This document shows, piece after piece, positions 30,648-41,127 of a DNA stretch of 64,000 nucleotides. Both the position numbers and the translations under genes were made by a program. The stretch is from Azorinus chamasolen (taxonomy: Eukaryota; Mollusca; Bivalvia; Cardiida; Solecurtidae), in assembly GCA_963576725.1 (NCBI GenBank), contig OY755237.1:53597674-53661673 (forward strand), in the 5' to 3' direction. The notes under the pieces were generated by a model. That model searched no databases. It worked only from the letters and a program-made list of their open reading frames with translations, and was not told the DNA's origin. Within the stretch, counting starts at the first letter, position 1, and every line of letters begins with the position of its first letter.

Positions 30648-31110
30648 TTAACCTGCTATATGCGAGACACAGATATATTAGTCATTTGCAAACTGTGTAG
30701 ACCCAGATCAGATCCTGTAAGAGCCCAGACTGACTAGGGTCTGCACTGTTTGCCATGAAAATCATATTCTGCAATAAAAATGATTGTTTTGGTCATTTGC
30801 TTCATTAATATTCCTACAGTGACAGAGCTCCAGAAAAGATGCGTAAATTAAAATATTTTCAAGTATAACTTCTTTATTTCTCCACCAAACTCTATGTTGT
30901 GACAACTCTTTAGAATCGTCTCTTCGAGACGATTCTAAAGAGTGGTCATGACATAGGGTTTGGTGGAGAAATGATGATTTTAGTATTTGAGTACGCATCG
31001 TTATCTGTAGCTCTGCAGGAAGGAATCAAATATTGTAAGTCAGCATACAATGGGTTAATTAAACACTGATTGGTTATTCTACTCTGATTATTCAGCATTG
31101 AAAGGGTTAG
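30648..31110 (+). mobile_element. Family C MITE split by G
   Basis: TTAACCTGC and the hairpin GCAAACTGTGTAGACCC to GGGTCTGCACTGTTTG (30648-30822). After G, TTATTCTACTCTGATTATTC and AGCATTGAAAGGGTTA (31016-31110). Confidence 0.75.
30823..31015 (+). mobile_element. Family G MITE, complete
   Basis: CAGAGCTCCAGAAAAGATGCG to CGTTATCTGTAGCTCTG. A long hairpin with apex GAATCGTCTCTTCGAGACGATTC closes 55-bp arms almost perfectly. Confidence 0.92.
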
Positions 31111-31306
31111 AAGCATGTGTCTGCTTATTGCAGAAATGAAAAAAATGTAAAAAGAAATAGAAGAATGTTCTCCTGAAGGCATGCTTGTAATTATGCAGTA
31201 GACATCAAAATTTGGCAGACCAAATCCTACTAGGATTAGTTCTATACCAGTCATTACACTGGTTAATTTTGTCTCTTCTCAATCAATGGAGTTGGTTGGT
31301 ATTTTT

Positions 31307-31450
31307 CTTATCTCGTCGCATGCTATAGTGACAGCAAATACATAGTTTGGATCCAGATTAGACATTGACTAACTTTAAATGGCATCTCACGAGAACCCAA
31401 ACTATTTGACAATCTCATGGCATGCTAAGTAATTTTGTCGTCGGCACATT
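31307..31450 (+). mobile_element. Worn family D
   Basis: AGTTTGGATCCAGATTAGAC paired with GAGAACCCAAACTATTTG, then GCATGCTAAGTAATTTTGTC. Confidence 0.6.
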
Positions 31451-31484
31451 TGTCGTTTACCCACCTGCAACATGACTTTCTGTT

Positions 31485-31911
31485 TTTAGCTCACCTGGCA
31501 CAAAGTCCGATGTCAGGCGTTGTGCGTCATGTGTTGTCAACAATTTACTTAAACATCTTCTTCTCTGAAACCACAAAGCCTAAAGCTTTGATACTTTGTA
31601 TGAGCATGATCTAATTGTCCTGTACAAAGATTTAAAATTATGGCTCCCTGACCAAAAATGACCCCTCCCTGGGGCGTATCAGTTTTTCATAGGAAAATAT
31701 TTAAAAATCTTCTCTGATACTCAGTAAGGCCTAGATCTTTGATATTTGATATGTATCAGCATCTAATGGTCCTCTACAAAGATTGATTAAATTATGACCC
31801 CTGTACCAAAAATGGCCCTGCCCTGGGGCTTATCAGTTTTTCGTAGGAAAATATTTAAAAATCTTCTCTGAAACTGTAAGGCCTAGACCTTTAAAATTTT
31901 GTATGCAAATG
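31485..31911 (+). mobile_element. O2-type element, 5' fragment
   Basis: TTAGCTCACCTGGCAC opening, then modules with TCTTCTCTGAAACCACAAAGCC and GACCAAAAATGACCCCTCCC. The microsatellite and 3' end are missing. Confidence 0.75.
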
Positions 31912-32035
31912 TAGCCACTGGATTATCATGGCAAATAGTGCAGACCCAGAAGAGACAGCTCCTAGAGGAGCTGTCACATATGGGTCTACACTGTTTGTAA
32001 ATGCAGATATGTACGCTTATAGCATGAGAAGAGAC
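31912..32035 (+). mobile_element. Family C hairpin fragment
   Basis: GGCAAATAGTGCAGACCCAG to ATGGGTCTACACTGTTTG around GCTCCTAGAGGAGC. Arms mix C and E wording. Confidence 0.65.
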
Positions 32036-32087
32036 ACATTGTTTCATGACAATTACTGTGACAGACAGTAATAATTGGGCAGGATGT

Positions 32088-32304
32088 TTACCCCTTTGTA
32101 TGCATGCTAGAGTTGAAATAGTGAGACTACCTATGCAACGGTGAAATAGTGAGACTACCTATGCAACGGTGAAATAGTGAGACTACCTATGCAAACAGTG
32201 AAATAGGGAGATTACCTATGCAAACGGTGAAATAGTGAGACTACCTATGCAAATGGTTTGGATTTGAACTGTTTGACACTCTTACTACATTTTGGAATAG
32301 AAAT
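32088..32304 (+). mobile_element. Family D MITE with internal array
   Basis: TTTGTATGCATGCTAGAG, then the 28-bp array, then CAAATGGTTTGGATTTGAACTGTTTGACAC. Confidence 0.65.
32112..32252. repeat. 28-bp tandem repeat, five copies
   Basis: Unit CGGTGAAATAGTGAGACTAC plus CTATGCAA, the left flank of a family D hairpin. Confidence 0.93.
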
Positions 32305-32532
32305 TAACCCATTCCCTCATAGGCTATTTTTAGATCCAACCTCTTTGAATAAATCTACCGAAAAGGAGCATTAACTAGAGAAAAGGAACATTTTAGATTT
32401 TTTTAGTTTGAAACCATTGTGATAAATAGAGCATTTGCTCCTTATTTATTTATTGTGCTATTTATCACAATGGTTTCAAAAAGTGACTTTTACAGAGGCG
32501 TAGAAAGGCATATATATGGAGGAAAGAGTTAA
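32304..32532 (-). mobile_element. TTAA MITE family A, complete
   Basis: TTAACCCATTCCCTCATAGG to GGAGGAAAGAGTTAA. The hairpin apex is replaced by TTATTTATTTATTGTG. Shares TTAA with the next C. Confidence 0.9.
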
Positions 32533-32728
32533 GACCTGGAATGTGGGACAGGCATCCACTGTCATTTGCAAAGAGTGTAGACCCAGATCAGTGGGCTCCT
32601 AGGAATCCTCTGATTAGGGTCTGCATTGTTTGTGATTCAAAAGCTTTTCATACTGTGTGGACTTTATAGTTAAACAAGTCTTAGATTATGCTATTCCGCG
32701 ATCTGAAAATTCAGCTTTGAAAGGGTTA
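32529..32728 (+). mobile_element. TTAA MITE family C
   Basis: TTAAGACCTGGAATGTGGGA to TTTGAAAGGGTTA. Hairpin GCAAAGAGTGTAGACCC to GGGTCTGCATTGTTTG. Confidence 0.83.
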
Positions 32729-33120
32729 CGGGTAAATTAGCATCAGAAATTACAGTCGACTATTTTCGTGAATGAGACTTATTCACCAGTAGTACCGTAA
32801 GCAAAGAGTTGGACTCCTGATAGGCGAGCCTGCCAAGGATGAAATTGAATGGGCAGTGAATAATCCAACCAATATTATTTCTAAGTGCTTTAATTTTCTC
32901 GGAAAAATATCTGGCAGGCAAATAACATTGTAGATATCCTGGCTTCGGTTACCTTGACAACACAAAGAAGAAGAAATTCTGCTGTTATGTCAACAGAAAA
33001 TAGAAAATTTGCCAGCTTCTTTGGTCCTACATACACTTTATACATATGATATATACTTACTTTGTGATAGATGAGATTATGAGAAATATACAAACAAGAC
33101 TTAGTGCTGTACTGTAATTC
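32729..33120. other. Single-copy DNA, no feature recognised
   Basis: No repeat family match and no convincing coding frame. Confidence 0.45.
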
Positions 33121-33553
33121 TCTCAATCCTTTACTCCATAAATACGCTGGTTCAAACCAAAATTCCCTTCTTTACACATATGAGCATTGTTCATCTGTGC
33201 AATTTTGAAATAAATCCTCTTATTGGGAGTTGGACACAGAAATAGGGCAGAACATATATGTACATACAGACAGATCGACAGGTGTACATATGAACAAGAG
33301 CAACAGGCTAAAAGGCTACCACCTTGGGGCATAAATTTAAATTTGCAAACAGAGAAGACCCAGATCAGATGGCTCCTAACCCTAACCCTCCTGTAGGAGC
33401 CATCTGATGTGGGTTTGCTCTGTTTCTTTTGAAATGATGAAGATGTGATGCAACAGTTTCTGCCTGGGATGGCCAAACCTTCCTGCATTCATGTGTCATT
33501 ATAAAAAATGAAATTAATATTCTTAAATATCCATGGAGTAAAATGTTAAACAA
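33121..33553 (+). mobile_element. Family B MITE split by O4 fragment
   Basis: TCAATCCTTTACTCCATAAA start. The hairpin at 33340-33425 has TAACCCTAACCCT in its loop, and the tail ends ATCCATGGAGTAAAATGTTAA. O4 sequence fills 33180-33332. Confidence 0.75.
33180..33332 (-). mobile_element. O4-type fragment
   Basis: GAGTTGGACACAGAAATAGG to GGCTACCACCTTGGGGCA, an inverted copy of 33728-33862. Confidence 0.8.
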
Positions 33554-33647
33554 TCTGATGAACAAACTTAGACAGTTGGGTGAGATCCAGATCTACCTTA
33601 ACCTGAATGAGCAGTTTGATCATTAGCTGCACTATTTGATACTCAGT

Positions 33648-33726
33648 TAACTTTTATATGCAGGAAACACATGTATCAGCCATTTGCAAACATTGTAGAT
33701 CCAGATCTGAGAGGGCTCCTATAGGG
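33648..33726 (+). mobile_element. Family C left half
   Basis: TTAACTTTTATATGCAGG, GCAAACATTGTAGATCCAG, GGGCTCCTATAGGGC, cut by O4. Confidence 0.7.
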
Positions 33727-34632
33727 CTTGTGCCCCAAGGTGGTAGCCTTTTAGCCTGTTAGTCCATATGTACATCTTTCGATCCATCTGTATATACATA
33801 TATGTCCTGCCCAATTTCTGTGTCCAGCTCCTCATACACCAATAAGAGGATAGGCCCAAAGGCAACTTCGGTCGTATTATGATATGGGGCTTGTCCTTCT
33901 GTCCATCTGTTAGCCACATCTTTGTTCGCTCAATAACTTCATAACTATTAGGTGTTCTGTCTTTATACGTAGTAGGAAGGTTGGTCATCGCTATTGATTT
34001 TGAGGTCAGTCGTTTAAAGGTCAAGGTCACACTGACCGTTTAACTCAAAAATCTTGTCCGCTCAATAACTTGATAAGTATTAGGTGTGCTCTCTTGATAT
34101 TTAGTAGGAAGGTTGGTCATGGCTAGTAGATAATCCCTAGTGATTTTTAGGTCAGTCGGTCAAAGGTCAAGGTCACAGTGACCTTCAATTAAAAATATTG
34201 TCAGCTCAATAACTTGATAAGTATGAAGAGTGCTGTCTTCATACCTAGTAGGAACGTTGGTCATGGCAAATAGATGACCCTATTGATTTTTGAGGCCAAA
34301 GGTCAAGGTCATGATGACCTTCAACTAAAAAATCTTGTCAGCTCAATAACTTGATAAGTATTAAGAGTGCTGTCTTCATATACCTAGTAGTTGGTCATGG
34401 CAAATAGATGACCCCTATTGATTTTCAGGTCAGTCAGTCAAAGGTCAAGGTCACAGTGACCTTCAATAAAAAAAACCCCATGTCTGCTCAATAACAATTA
34501 GTGTGCTGTCTTCATACTTAGTTGGAAGGTTGGTCATGGCCAGTAGATGACCCCTATCAATGTTGAGGTCAGTCAGTCAAAGGTCAAGGTCACTTTGGGT
34601 GCATAATGCTCTGACATATGGAGCTCTTGTTG
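33727..34632 (+). mobile_element. O-type element O4 with ~140-bp modules
   Basis: TGTGCCCCAAGGTGGTAGCC opening. Five modules carry TCAATAACTTGATAAGTATT, AGGTTGGTCATGGC and AAAGGTCAAGGTCACAGTGACC. It ends GGTGCATAATGCTCTGACATATGGAGCTCTTGTTG. Confidence 0.82.
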
Positions 34633-34790
34633 TTTCAAAAAAATTAATGATTGGCAGAATGTGATCAGCAAACACTTAGCTATCCACCCTATCTTAACCC
34701 TATAACATCACAGCTGTTTGTGTTACCAGAAGTCACCTGACCTCGAAAATTCTAAGGTGATATATGTTTTGTGGTTACTGTTAACCCTGT

Positions 34791-34994
34791 GAATGTGGGA
34801 GATGAGTGGACTGGCATTTGCAAACAGTGTAGACCCAGATCAGAGAGCTCCTACAGGAGTTGTCTGATCAGGGTTTGCACTGTTTGTCATTCAAAACCCA
34901 GTTGCATATTTATAACCTTTAATACTGAATGGACAGCTATTGTTAAATGATGATGAACCATTCCACTTTGAAAATTCACCAATGAAAGGGTGAA
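34791..34994 (+). mobile_element. TTAA MITE family C, complete
   Basis: TTAACCCTGTGAATGTGGGA to CAATGAAAGGGTGAA. Hairpin GCAAACAGTGTAGACCC to GGGTTTGCACTGTTTG; tail CTTTAATACTGAATGG. Serves as the C reference. Confidence 0.9.
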
Positions 34995-35139
34995 CTTATT
35001 ACAGACAGGTAATAAGAGGTCTGATTGACATATTGGTGTCAAACAGCTAGTATCGGTATGTCTGGCTCCCGTAAATCTTTCCCTTTACATGATGAATTTG
35101 TGATACTATTACAGACAGTTTTGAACCATATGAAAGACC

Positions 35140-35338
35140 TTAACCCATTCCCTCATAGGCTATTTTTAGACTCAACCTCTTTGAATCAGTCTACCCAAAA
35201 GGGAAAAGGAAAATTTTAGAAGTGTGTAGTATTGAAACCATTGTGATAAATAAAGCATTTGCTCCTAAGGAGCAAATGCTCTATTTATCACAATGGTTTC
35301 AAAAAGTGACTTTAAAAGTGTCAAAAGGCGTTAGTATT
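35140..35338 (-). mobile_element. TTAA MITE family A, right end lost
   Basis: TTAACCCATTCCCTCATAGG; full hairpin with GCTCCTAAGGAGC apex; ends at AAAGGCGTTAGTAT. Confidence 0.85.
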
Positions 35339-35393
35339 ATAATTATCAACACACACTGTATATAACACTCTGCTTGTAGTTTCTGAACAGAAA

Positions 35394-35615
35394 TTAACCC
35401 AAGAACTAACAGTAGGGCATTTTCACGTGTTTGCAAACATCGTCTGATCAGATGGCTCTGTTTGCTTATGGAGTTATGTAGATTTGATTTTACAGTTTAT
35501 GTCAATGTCAAAAATAACTCATGTTCATTTACTATGATAGAAATCATGACCGCTTATAAATAGTCCTGATGTCATTGTTTCTTATATGAAGAATCATGAC
35601 TAATTTTTGGGTTAA
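35394..35615 (+). mobile_element. TTAA MITE family B, hairpin deleted
   Basis: TTAACCCAAGAAC to TTTGGGTTAA. GTTTGCAAACATCGTCTGATC runs straight into GGCTCTGTTTGC. Confidence 0.75.
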
Positions 35616-35629
35616 CCTGATTAAGTGCT

Positions 35630-35735
35630 GATTATGTGATAAACTATTTTGGATTCAGGTAATTCAGTATCTCAGCAGAGCCTAACATGTTTGCCACTTG
35701 GAGTATGGTTTCTGAAAAAACAGGAAAAATCCATT
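35630..35735 (+). mobile_element. Worn family D
   Basis: TAAACTATTTTGGATTCAGG, CCTAACATGTTTGCCAC, GAAAAAACAGGAAAAATCC. Confidence 0.5.
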
Positions 35736-35958
35736 TTAACTCATTCCCACATATTGAAGCCTCTGTAAAAATCAGTTTTTGAAACCATTGTGATAAATAG
35801 AGCATTAATTTTGCTCCTATTGAGCAAATGCTCTTTTTGTCACAATGGTTTCAAAACTACACAATTTTAAAAAAATCCATTTCTGTGGTAAATGCTCCTT
35901 TTTGGTAGTTTTATTCAAATTAGTTGGGTCTAAAAGTAGCCTATTAGGGAATGGATTA
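35736..35958 (+). mobile_element. TTAA MITE family A
   Basis: TTAACTCATTCCCACATATT to TTAGGGAATGGATTA. Hairpin TTGAAACCATTGTGATAAAT to TTTTTGTCACAATGGTTTC. Confidence 0.87.
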
Positions 35959-36149
35959 GGAATTTGTAGCTGATGACAAATTTTTGAAAAAGTAAAAAAT
36001 ATTGCGTAGAGTTAAGATCCTGATTTTTTGACAAATAAATAAGGAAAAATGACAATAATACTATGACAATTTTTACAAACAATATTATTCTGATAATTGG
36101 TAAGTGTAAACTTTTATTCCAGATTTTTTATGTTTATCATCCTTTTCAG

Positions 36150-36305
36150 CACTGAATTTTCAGAGTGGAATAGCCCATTAGTGTTTTAACTACAGAGTCG
36201 GTATGAAAGGGGTTAAACTTGCTAAAGGATTTTGAATGACAAACAGTGCAGACTCTGATCTGGTTCTACACTGTATGCAAATGATAGTGCATGCCCGTCC
36301 CATAT
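36150..36305 (-). mobile_element. Family C MITE, worn
   Basis: ACTGAATTTTCAGAGTGG, GACAAACAGTGCAGACTC and GGTTCTACACTGTATGC. E is inserted at its edge. Confidence 0.6.
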
Positions 36306-36539
36306 TTAACCCTTCTCTTGCTAAATTTTAAAATACATTTCTCATTCTTTACCAATGTCCTGTTGTATTTGACATATTTCTTCACTGTCTATAAAAGTTT
36401 CTCTGTGCAATCACTACAGTGGGGTGTACTGGTTGCACAATCAACTTGTAAATAATGCAGACCCTGATGAGACAGCTCCTACAGAGTCTTTACTATTTAC
36501 AGGTAGGTATATTGACGTGAACAACAAGAGAAGGGTTAA
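36306..36539 (+). mobile_element. TTAA MITE family E
   Basis: TTAACCCTTCTCTTGCTAAA to AGAGAAGGGTTAA. 234 bp; 16 bp of the right hairpin arm (GGAGCTGTCTCATCTG) are missing. Confidence 0.9.
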
Positions 36540-36764
36540 AGGGCGAAACAGTACGCAGAATTAATGGCAGCTGTGGAAAAGCAAATTGAAAAGGAATTAA
36601 ATTGAAAGCCAGTTTCAGAAATGAAAGAGATTTTGTTGATTAGCCTTTTCCGACTTACAAATTTGTATAAATGTGATCCGTTAAGAAACTCATAAATCAG
36701 TTTTATCCTATTACATGAAGGATATTCATATAAGAAATAATGACAGCATGAATATAAAAGCCTT

Positions 36765-36977
36765 TCCATCATTCTAAAAGACACCTTTTGATGCTTTTGC
36801 AAACAGAGTAGACCCAGATCAGGATCTGCTCTGTTTGCTTATGATATAATATAATTCTACATTTTTTGCCATGACTAAACATTCCTGTGTAAATGTGCTA
36901 TTATAACAATTAACCTAATTGATATTCATGCTGTCATTATTTCTTTCATGAAAATTCATGGAGTAATATACTGTTTA
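36765..36977 (+). mobile_element. Family B MITE, short hairpin
   Basis: GCAAACAGAGTAGACCCAGATC directly followed by AGGATCTGCTCTGTTTGC. Tail ends ATTCATGGAGTAATA. Preceded by another B end at 36718-36755. Confidence 0.8.
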
Positions 36978-37140
36978 TAGAGTAAAATCCCTTTAAACTG
37001 TAATTTCAGTAAAGTATAATTTAGATCTTTTAGGCAGGTGTCTGCTTAATGCAAGTTGAAAGTCATGCAGAAACTCCTTTAGGAGCTTTCTGCATGACTT
37101 TCAGCCTGCATTAAGGACGGACATTAATACAAATTTTGAT
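36976..37140 (+). mobile_element. Family F MITE
   Basis: GAGTAAAATCCCTTTAAACTG, GGCAGGTGTCTGCTTAATGC arm, apex CTCCTTTAGGAG, CCTGCATTAAGG. Confidence 0.75.
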
Positions 37141-37690
37141 GTCAGGTTTATAAAGGTGTTACTGTAATGGCATAATTAACAAGGGAATTTCTGACCACAG
37201 CTGTAATGGCATAAGTTAACAAGGGAATTTCTGACCACAGCTGTAATGGCATAAGTTAACAAGGGAATTTCTGACCACGACTGTAATGGCATAAGTTAAC
37301 AACAGAATTTCTGACCACAGCTGTAATGGCATAGTTAACAATGGAATTTCTGACCACCACTGTAATAGCATAGTTAACAATGGAATTTCTGACCACAAGG
37401 GAATTTAATTCTGACCACTGCTGTAATGGCATAGTTAACAATGGAATTTCTGACCACGGCTGTAATAGCATAGTTAACAATAGAATTTCTGACCACGGCT
37501 GTAATGGCATAGTTAACAATGGAATTTTCTGACCACAGCTGTTACAATGGCATAGTTAACAAGGGAATTTCTGACCACAGCTGTAATGGCATAATTAACA
37601 AGGGAAATTCTTGACCATAGCTGAAGCTGTTAATTCAAATTCTATTTCATTAGCAAACAGAGCAGACCCAGCTTTTACAGATTTACTTTG
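37141..37690 (-). mobile_element. Family B MITE expanded by an array
   Basis: The array (37157-37624) is flanked on the right by GAAGCTGTTAATTCAAATTC and TTAGCAAACAGAGCAGACCC. Its unit TAATGGCATAATTAACAAGG plus GAATTTCTGACCACAGCTG is the B interior segment. Confidence 0.75.
37157..37624. repeat. 39/40-bp minisatellite, about 12 copies
   Basis: Derived from family B interior. Minus-strand frames of 60 and 87 codons follow the period. Confidence 0.95.
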
Positions 37691-37974
37691 ATAGAAGTGA
37701 AAATGCACTTGTCAGGTAAAGGGATATTGATAAGTATGAAAATGAAAAGTGTTTTATTAAATAGTTTAGTATCACAGTGTGTGGTGCATTAACAGGGGTT
37801 TGAAAAGATCATAAATCATTTGTGAAATGATATGATTGGCTTTAATCATCTGTGAAATGATGTGATTTAGCTATCTTAGTACGTGCTTGGTACAGATGGT
37901 TAGCAATTTGAAATTAAAAACTAGCTTTGAAAGATGATACATTCGGAGGTGATTTGAAAAATTGCATGCTCATG

Positions 37975-38222
37975 TTTATCCTTTCCTTCATACAAGCGCT
38001 TTTTCGTGCCTTTACAAACAGAGTAGACCAAGATCAGATGGCTCATGTAGGAGCCAATTCTGATCCGGGTTTGCTCTGCTCACTCATGAAATTATAATAG
38101 ATCTTACAGAACTGTAAAGTTCCTACTTAAACACCAAAATTTCCTTTGTTTATATTATAATATTGTAAAACTTCAGCTAATAGATATTCATGATGTCAAT
38201 TTTTCTTACAAGGATAGGGGTG
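37975..38222 (+). mobile_element. Family B MITE
   Basis: ATCCTTTCCTTCATACAAG, hairpin ACAAACAGAGTAGACC to GGGTTTGCTCTGC, tail GATATTCATGATGTCAATTTTTC; no final TTAA. Confidence 0.78.
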
Positions 38223-38266
38223 AAATAAAATGCAAGGCAGTAGAAAAAAGAATTATGGTCATTTTC

Positions 38267-38467
38267 TTAACCCATTCCTCCATAGGCTATTTTTAGATCC
38301 AACCTCTTGACTAAATCTACCGAAAAGGAGCATTAACTAGAGAAAAGGATTTTTTTAAGAATTTTGTAGTTCTGAAACCATTATGATATTAAACTATTAA
38401 TCACGATGGTTTCAAAAAGTAACTTTTACAGAGGCGTAGAAAGGCGTTTTTATGGAAGAAAGGGTTA
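38267..38467 (-). mobile_element. TTAA MITE family A
   Basis: TTAACCCATTCCTCCATAGG to GGAAGAAAGGGTTATAA; hairpin centre deleted (GATATTAAACTATTAATCACG). Confidence 0.85.
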
Positions 38468-38734
38468 TAAAGCACTTGGTTTTTTTTCTCCATTTGTTTT
38501 AGGACCGAAATGGCCAGAGGATTGGCCCAGTGTATTAGAAAGTCTCTGAACACTAAATCATTTTTGCACGGTTTTTTGTGCATTATATTTGTAGAAATGA
38601 ATGGGAGGTCATGTCTTAAGGGACCTGTAGTCTAAGGTTCTGTCTGCTGTGTCCAAGCGCTGTAATTATCAGCTAATATAGCCGTCTGCTACAAATCTGA
38701 AAACTGCCTTTTCCCATCCTTGTTCTTCAAAAAT

Positions 38735-39085
38735 GCAATCCCAGTGTTACTCTGTTTTGATCCTGATGAGAGACCGAGTTACTTTGGAGCAACAGATACA
38801 TGTAAACATGTAGACTCAAGTGCTGAAATCATCATTTCTCCACCAAGGAGCTAACTGATCTGGGTCTACTCTGTTTGCAATTGTGTGAAAATGTGTTGAG
38901 AGAAAAAGTAAACTTTTTCCCTATTTTTTGATTGTTCCAATTTTCAATACCAACTGAATATTCATGGACAAAATATATTATGGAAGGTGGAACATTATTT
39001 AGCCATTTTAGAAAATAAAAAAACATCTATCAAATTCCATGAGCAAACAGAGCAGACCCTGGTCAGACAGTGTGGCACTAAATCG
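38735..39085 (-). mobile_element. Patchwork of D, G, B and B' fragments
   Basis: D TTTTGATCCTGATGAGAGACC (38757); G ATCATCATTTCTCCACCAAGG (38829); B GATCTGGGTCTACTCTGTTTGC (38858); B' from TTTTTCCCTATTTTTTGATTG through GAGCAAACAGAGCAGACCC (38913-39059), second arm absent. Confidence 0.6.
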
Positions 39086-39135
39086 AAATAAAAACTATTT
39101 TGCAATGTTTAGCACTAGTGTATGTGTAATGTTAT

Positions 39136-39322
39136 TTAAGCCATTCAGTGTTGTGAACAATTTTTAATGATCTCATACAGTGTAGACCCAGATGAGAGGT
39201 TTACTAGAGGAGCCCTCCCATCAGTCTGCACTGTCTCTCATGTTACACTGATCTTTAAAAAAGCCCTTAATATTCACAGTAAGCTTGAATTTTGGAATAG
39301 TCCATTTGAAAATACGGTGTTT
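39136..39322 (+). mobile_element. Family C2 MITE
   Basis: TTTAAGCCATTCAGTGTTGTG, ACAGTGTAGACCCAGATGAG to CAGTCTGCACTGT, AATATTCACAGTAAGCTTG. Confidence 0.72.
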
Positions 39323-39486
39323 GACATCAATTCTTACTTTCTAATCCTTTCAGATTAGAAAGTAAGATCTGTTGTCATTTCTTCCAGTCATTTTTTGCCG
39401 AAATCAAGGGAGGCTATTTTAGGAGAACTTTTAAGATGTGTATGAAGAGTTACCTTTCTTTTAAGTGTTAGACATTGCAGTTAGAC

Positions 39487-39945
39487 ATTTACTCCATAAT
39501 CCAGCTTTTTGATGCCTTTGCAGACAGATTAGACCCAGATCAGACAGGTCCTATCAGTGTCTGATCTATAATAATTTAATAAGCAAACAGAGCAGATCTT
39601 GATCAGATGGCTCCTATAGGAGCCGTCTGATCTGAGTCTACTCTGTTGGCAAATGCGTGAAAAGGCATTTATATCAAGGAAAGGGTTAAATATTGACACA
39701 AGTCTCCGTCCATTACGAAAATTGATTTAATTCTTATATTAAAATATGTATATAATAATTTAGGAAATTGCTTGCCATCAGTTAAACAGTGAGAATTAAA
39801 TCTGTAATATGTGAGCAAACAGAGTGGACACTTATCCTACAGGAGCTGTCTGAACTGATCAGACAGCTCCTACAGGATCTTGGCCTCCTCTGTTTGCAAA
39901 GGTGTAATAAAGCTGGATTATTGAATAAAGATTTGAGCAGACCAT
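39487..39945 (-). mobile_element. Three family B hairpins
   Basis: 39520-39570 (worn), 39584-39650 with CCTATAGG apex and GAAAGGGTTAA end at 39688, and 39820-39905 with an extended GATCAGACAGCTCCTACAGG arm. Confidence 0.7.
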
Positions 39946-40060
39946 CTTGCACTTTTAAGTATTTGAATAGTGCCATGAACTGTACCTCGCAACTCTTTTT
40001 TCAGGTCTGTTTACTTTTCTGGAGTACATTTAGCATAAATAAATGATGGAACAGATTATC

Positions 40061-40282
40061 TGAACTCTTTGCGCGCTGCTAGAGATAAATATGTGATTAC
40101 CTGTAATGCAGACAGCTTGTATACAGATAAGAATCAGACTAGCTCCGTGTCTCATCTGCATCCAGACTGTTTGAAAATCTCGTCATGTTTATGGAGAAAA
40201 AAAAAATGGAGAAAATCCACCTGAAGAATTTGTGGCAGACGACAAATTGTTAGACAACATTTACTAAATATTCAAAGGGTTA
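40061..40282 (+). mobile_element. Family D MITE
   Basis: GAACTCTTTGCGCGCTGCTAG, GCAGACAGCTTGTATACAG to CATCCAGACTGTTTG, GCAGACGACAAATTG, TTCAAAGGGTTA. Confidence 0.75.
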
Positions 40283-40380
40283 TCCCTTCGAATGTGGGAA
40301 AATTTTACAAACAGTGTAGACTCGGCAGATCAGAGAGATGCTAGAAATGTTCTCTGATCAGGTTCTGCACTGTTTGCCAT

Positions 40381-40603
40381 TTAACCCTTTCCTCCATAAA
40401 TACGCCTTTCTACGCCTCTGTAAAAGTAACTTTATGAAACCATTGTGATAAATAGAGCATTTGCTCCTATAGGAGCAAATGCTCTATTTATCACAATGGT
40501 TTCAAACTACAAAATTCTAAAATTTTACTTTTCTCTAGTAAATGCTCCTTTTGGGTAGATTCATTCAAAGAGTCTAAAAATAGCCTATGGAGGAAAGGGT
40601 TAA
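40381..40603 (+). mobile_element. TTAA MITE family A, complete, inside C
   Basis: TTAACCCTTTCCTCCATAAA to GGAGGAAAGGGTTAA. Near-perfect hairpin with GCTCCTATAGGAGC apex. Target was TTTTAAAA in C. Confidence 0.93.
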
Positions 40604-40653
40604 AATCCTCTCACTAATTATAACATTTTATACAGGATGGACTCTTGTAACCA

Positions 40654-40867
40654 TTAACTCTTTGCGCGCTAAGTAATTTTTCATCTGCAACATTTGTCGT
40701 CTGTTTCAATTCTTAAAATAAACTTTCTCTCATTTCTTTGCTAAAATATGGTCAAGATGACAAACAGTTTTGATCCTGATGAGATGCCGCATAATGCGGT
40801 GTCTGATCTGGATCCAAACTGTTTGCATGGGTAATCACAGTTTCGCTGCTAGCGTGCAAAGACTTAA
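40654..40867 (-). mobile_element. TTAA MITE family D, complete 214 bp, inside C
   Basis: TTAACTCTTTGCGCGCTAAG to GTGCAAAGACTTAA. Hairpin CAAACAGTTTTGATCC, apex GCCGCATAATGCGGTG. Confidence 0.92.
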
Positions 40868-40910
40868 ACAAGCATGGACCACTCCATTTAAAAAATTCAG
40901 CATTTAAAAG

Positions 40911-41127
40911 GTAACCCTTTCAGTGTGAAAAACTAGTCACTAATGACCTTTGTAAACAGTGTAGACCCAGATGAGAGAGACTTCTAGAGGAGCCTTCTCT
41001 TCTGGGACTGCACTGTTTGTCATTTTACTCTAAAGCAAAGGGAATTCCCTGAATATTCATGGTGAAATTGACCTGTTTGAATTTTTGAATAGTCCATTTA
41101 TTGAAAAGTCAGTGTTGAAAATGTTAA
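40911..41127 (+). mobile_element. Family C2 MITE
   Basis: GTAACCCTTTCAGTGTG to GTGTTGAAAATGTTAA. Hairpin GTAAACAGTGTAGACCC to GGGACTGCACTGTTTG; tail AATATTCATGGTGAAATTG. Confidence 0.82.

Larger units (their letters stand above)
40279..40914 (+). mobile_element. Family C MITE carrying A and D insertions
   Basis: Segments 40279-40384 (GAATGTGGGAAAATTTTAC, hairpin), 40604-40653 (AATCCTCTCAC...ACAGGATGGAC) and 40868-40914 (ATGGACCACTCC...AAAGGTAAC) together give one colinear C element. Confidence 0.85.

Noticed and set aside
39331..39367. Short hairpin CTTACTTTCTAAT/ATTAGAAAGTAAG as a terminator
   Set aside because: A 13-bp AT-rich stem is expected by chance in this composition and no gene precedes it.
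40381..40603. MITE hairpins as microRNA genes
   Set aside because: Perfect long arms repeated dozens of times fit MITE hairpins. Small-RNA production is possible but not supported by sequence alone.
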